Of a stretch of 8,066 nt of DNA, positions 6,748-8,066 are shown piece by piece. The notes under the pieces were generated by a model. The model was not told where the DNA came from, did no database searches, and worked only from the letters and a program-made list of their open reading frames with translations. Source of the stretch: Bacteroidota bacterium. Lineage in GTDB: Bacteria > Bacteroidota > Bacteroidia > Flavobacteriales > Flavobacteriaceae. Each line of letters opens with the position of its first letter. Within the stretch, counting starts at the first letter, position 1. The stretch lies in the NCBI GenBank assembly GCA_023427845.1, contig JAEYZX010000083.1, forward strand, positions 1-8,066. The letters are read 5' to 3'. The translations under genes and the position numbers were made by a program.

Positions 6748-6781
6748 CAAAAATATAATACCGTCGGGACGTTATGTTCAA
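6748..6781 (-). promoter_or_regulatory. Candidate distal promoter of the ABC exporter
   Basis: On the minus strand TATTTTTG (plus 6748-6755) matches the Bacteroidota -7 box TANNTTTG exactly. TTG (plus 6779-6781) lies 23 bases upstream, inside the 17-23 base range described for Flavobacterium promoters. Transcription would begin near 6741, giving a leader of about 100 bases that contains the whole hairpin with its U tract. The spacer between the two boxes holds an interrupted palindrome. Confidence 0.45.
6759..6774. promoter_or_regulatory. Interrupted palindrome, possible operator in the distal exporter promoter
   Basis: TACCGTC (6759-6765), two G's, then GACGTTA (6768-6774) form seven-base arms that match at six of seven positions. 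The palindrome lies wholly between the predicted -33 and -7 boxes, the place where a repressor dimer would block RNA polymerase. No particular regulator is recognised. Confidence 0.3.
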
Positions 6782-6797
6782 CAAGCGGATTCGGTTT

Positions 6798-6980
6798 TTA
6801 GTCTAGCATTGCCTTGATTTCTTTTTCAGTTTTTCCAAGTTTCTTTTGCAATTTTCCCCACATTTCATCTTCCTTACCTTCTTCGTATAGCAAATCGTCG
6901 TCGGTCAGGTCAGCGAATTCTTGTTTTAGTTTTCCTTTGAGTTCATTCCAATTTCCTTCAATTTCTCTTGAGTTCGGCAT
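6798..6980 (-). CDS. CsbD-family small stress protein
   Basis: This is a 60-residue, highly charged, soluble protein of the CsbD family (PF05532). The family hallmark is visible at residues 7-29 (EGNWNELKGKLKQEFADLT), followed by DDDLLYEEGKEDE and a C-terminal helix (KLQKKLGKTEKEIKAML). The length is normal for the family. CsbD-like proteins are induced by general stress in several bacteria, but their biochemical role is not known. The gene stands alone, with gaps of 157 bases to the exporter downstream and 238 bases to heme A synthase upstream. A palindrome (6995-7007) lies in its leader or promoter region. The antisense frame over the same bases is a shadow. Confidence 0.9.
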   Translation of the reverse strand: MPNSREIEGNWNELKGKLKQEFADLTDDDLLYEEGKEDEMWGKLQKKLGKTEKEIKAMLD

Positions 6981-7218
6981 GGCTGTCTTTTTTAATTAGT
7001 GACTAATAACATTACAAAGATGGGGCTCAGCTTCCTCGAAAGCGTTACAGGATTAGGAACGATTCTTACAAGATTAATATATTGCAATGCGTTAAGCTGA
7101 AAGAAAACAGTGCGACAAGAGAATTATAGATATTAAATAATCCAAATAGGTAAACGGGTTTAAAAATCAGGTTATTAGTGTTATAGGAATTAGTTATAGA
7201 TTTTTACTATAGCTATTC
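6981..7218. other. Gap between heme A synthase and csbD, no gene seen
   Basis: This AT-rich gap of 238 bases contains no convincing open frame. It holds the palindrome at 6995-7007 and the hairpin that overlaps the heme A synthase stop (7185-7220). On the minus strand two near matches to the TANNTTTG box could serve csbD: CATCTTTG (plus 7015-7022) and TAATCTTG (plus 7069-7076). Neither has a convincing -33 TTG at the right distance, so I do not assign a csbD promoter. Confidence 0.5.
6995..7007. promoter_or_regulatory. 13-base palindrome just upstream of csbD
   Basis: ATTAGTGACTAAT has perfect six-base arms around a central G. It is centred 21 bases before the csbD ATG. It could be an operator, or a small structure in the leader. 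One half-site with its centre (ATTAGTG) recurs at 7174-7180. No regulator is recognised. Confidence 0.3.
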
Positions 7219-7220
7219 CT
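7185..7220 (-). terminator. Hairpin at the heme A synthase stop codon, probable terminator
   Basis: The inverted repeat AGGAATTAGTTATAG (7185-7199) and CTATAGCTATTCCT (7207-7220) surrounds a seven-base loop. On the minus strand this gives about 13 pairs with one bulge and one C-A mismatch; on the plus strand the mismatch becomes a G-U pair. The stem takes in two bases of the ctaA stop codon. No T run follows at once on the minus strand; the nearest TTTTT lies about 18 bases beyond. It probably ends or stabilises the heme A synthase message. Confidence 0.45.
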
Positions 7221-8066
7221 ACTTTGAAACGCGGTGCAAGGTATAGGTCATCGCCGTCAAAAGAAAGAATGCCACGACTTGATGCGCAAGTCCAAGTGAA
7301 ATCGGAACCCGATATAAAAGTGTAAAGACACCCAACGCAAACTGGCAGAAGACAAGGATCACGGCAAACACGATTCCGCGTTGCTGCTGAACCGAAAGGA
7401 CAAACTTTTTACTCTTGAAATATAAAGCCAATATGAGTCCGACCACAACATACGCCAACGTCCGATGTACAAATTGCACACCGCTTTTTCCTTCAAGTAA
7501 ATTTCCGATCAGCGAATCACGTTCAATAAAGACGCTGTCGTGAATCAATTGCCCATCGGCCATTAACGGCCATGTGTTGTGGACCAGCCCGGCATTCAAT
7601 CCCGCGACGAAACCACCATAAATAATTTGGATCAATAACAATACATAAGCCCAGCGCGCCAGTTTTCGAAGTGGTACCACGGCTGCCATCCGTTGTGGAT
7701 AAATCAAATCGAGCGCCACCCATAATGTATAAGCAAACGTTACAAACGCAAATGTCAGGTGGAGCGACAGTCGATAATGGCTCACGTCGGGATTGTCGAC
7801 AAGTCCGCTTTTAACCATGAACCAGCCAAAAAATCCCTGTAGCGCGCCCATACCCAAAAGAATCAGACATTTTAGTATTGTTGTGCGGTCGAGTCGTTTT
7901 TTTATCAGGAAATACACAAACGGAATGATGAATACGATGCCGATGATCCGTCCGATGAAGCGGTGAAACCATTCCCAAAAATAAATGTACTTGTAATCGT
8001 CAAGCCCAAAATCGTTATGGATATTGATTTTCTGGTACTCGGGATATTGCTTGTACTCCTCAAAAG
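7219..8066 (-). CDS. ctaA: Heme A synthase, COX15/CtaA family (N-terminal part outside window)
   Basis: This inner-membrane enzyme oxidises the C8 methyl group of heme O to give heme A for aa3-type cytochrome oxidases. The frame is open to the right edge, and 281 residues are visible. The GTG at 7917 is not the start, because conserved sequence continues upstream of it (YIYFWEWFHRFIGRIIG). Several hydrophobic helices are present. The four heme-ligand histidine regions of the family can all be seen: WFHRFIGR, YRLSLHL, QFVHRTLAY and GLAHQVV. The sequence GALQGFFGWFMVKSGL after the first histidine region is also typical. By comparison with the usual length, roughly 50-70 N-terminal residues are missing. 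The presence of this gene implies an aerobic respiratory chain with heme A. A hairpin overlaps its stop codon, and there is no sign that it is co-transcribed with csbD. Confidence 0.93.
   Translation of the reverse strand, partial: FEEYKQYPEYQKINIHNDFGLDDYKYIYFWEWFHRFIGRIIGIVFIIPFVYFLIKKRLDRTTILKCLILLGMGALQGFFGWFMVKSGLVDNPDVSHYRLSLHLTFAFVTFAYTLWVALDLIYPQRMAAVVPLRKLARWAYVLLLIQIIYGGFVAGLNAGLVHNTWPLMADGQLIHDSVFIERDSLIGNLLEGKSGVQFVHRTLAYVVVGLILALYFKSKKFVLSVQQQRGIVFAVILVFCQFALGVFTLLYRVPISLGLAHQVVAFFLLTAMTYTLHRVSK

Noticed and set aside
7523..7917. GTG at 7917 as the heme A synthase start, and an overlapping minus-strand frame at 7523-7723
   Set aside because: The main frame is open to the window edge and the residues upstream of 7917 include the conserved WFHRFIGR region; the overlapping frame has no family-like sequence.
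1..8066. CRISPR arrays, tRNA/rRNA genes, insertion sequences, phage genes
   Set aside because: No regularly spaced repeats, cloverleaf-type genes, transposase or integrase frames, or terminal inverted repeats were seen; all long frames are ordinary chromosomal genes.

Overview
The window looks like chromosomal DNA of a Bacteroidota bacterium, most likely Flavobacteriaceae (Flavobacterium-like). The evidence is a TonB-dependent receptor, 2TM-domain proteins next to a LytS-type kinase and LytTR regulator, a CtaA-type heme A synthase, matches to the Bacteroidota promoter -7 box (TANNTTTG), and gene starts mostly lacking clear Shine-Dalgarno sequences. There are no tRNA or rRNA genes, insertion sequences, integrases or CRISPR arrays. 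The family-level placement is inferred from protein character, not from a database search.

Plus strand, left to centre (1-4885): the 3' part of a TonB-dependent outer-membrane receptor is followed, after 95 bases, by a tightly packed five-gene run. It encodes a secreted TPR-like protein, a LytS/YehU-type histidine kinase with an extra 2TM membrane module at its C-terminus, two stand-alone 2TM proteins, and a LytTR response regulator. The last four genes overlap or lie one base apart, and the TPR gene ends 4 bases before the kinase, so the five probably form one operon. The simplest reading is a two-component system: a membrane signal reaches the kinase, which phosphorylates the regulator at Asp57. 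The three related 2TM modules (one fused, two free) may assemble with the kinase in the inner membrane. The signal and target genes are not visible.

Minus strand, centre to right (8066 down to 4882): reading in transcription order there is the C-terminal part of heme A synthase (ctaA/COX15), a roughly 240-base gap, a 60-residue CsbD-family stress protein, a 157-base gap rich in regulatory signals, and a half-size ABC exporter. The exporter converges on the LytTR gene, and their stop codons share the bases TTAA at 4882-4885.

The two most interesting parts are (1) the kinase/2TM/2TM/LytTR module, where a membrane domain sits after the ATPase domain and is repeated in two free proteins, and (2) the exporter leader. 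That leader holds an 18-pair hairpin plus U tract ending 16 bases before the start codon, two exact TANNTTTG boxes and a palindrome in one promoter spacer. It could be a csbD terminator overlapping an exporter promoter, or an attenuator.
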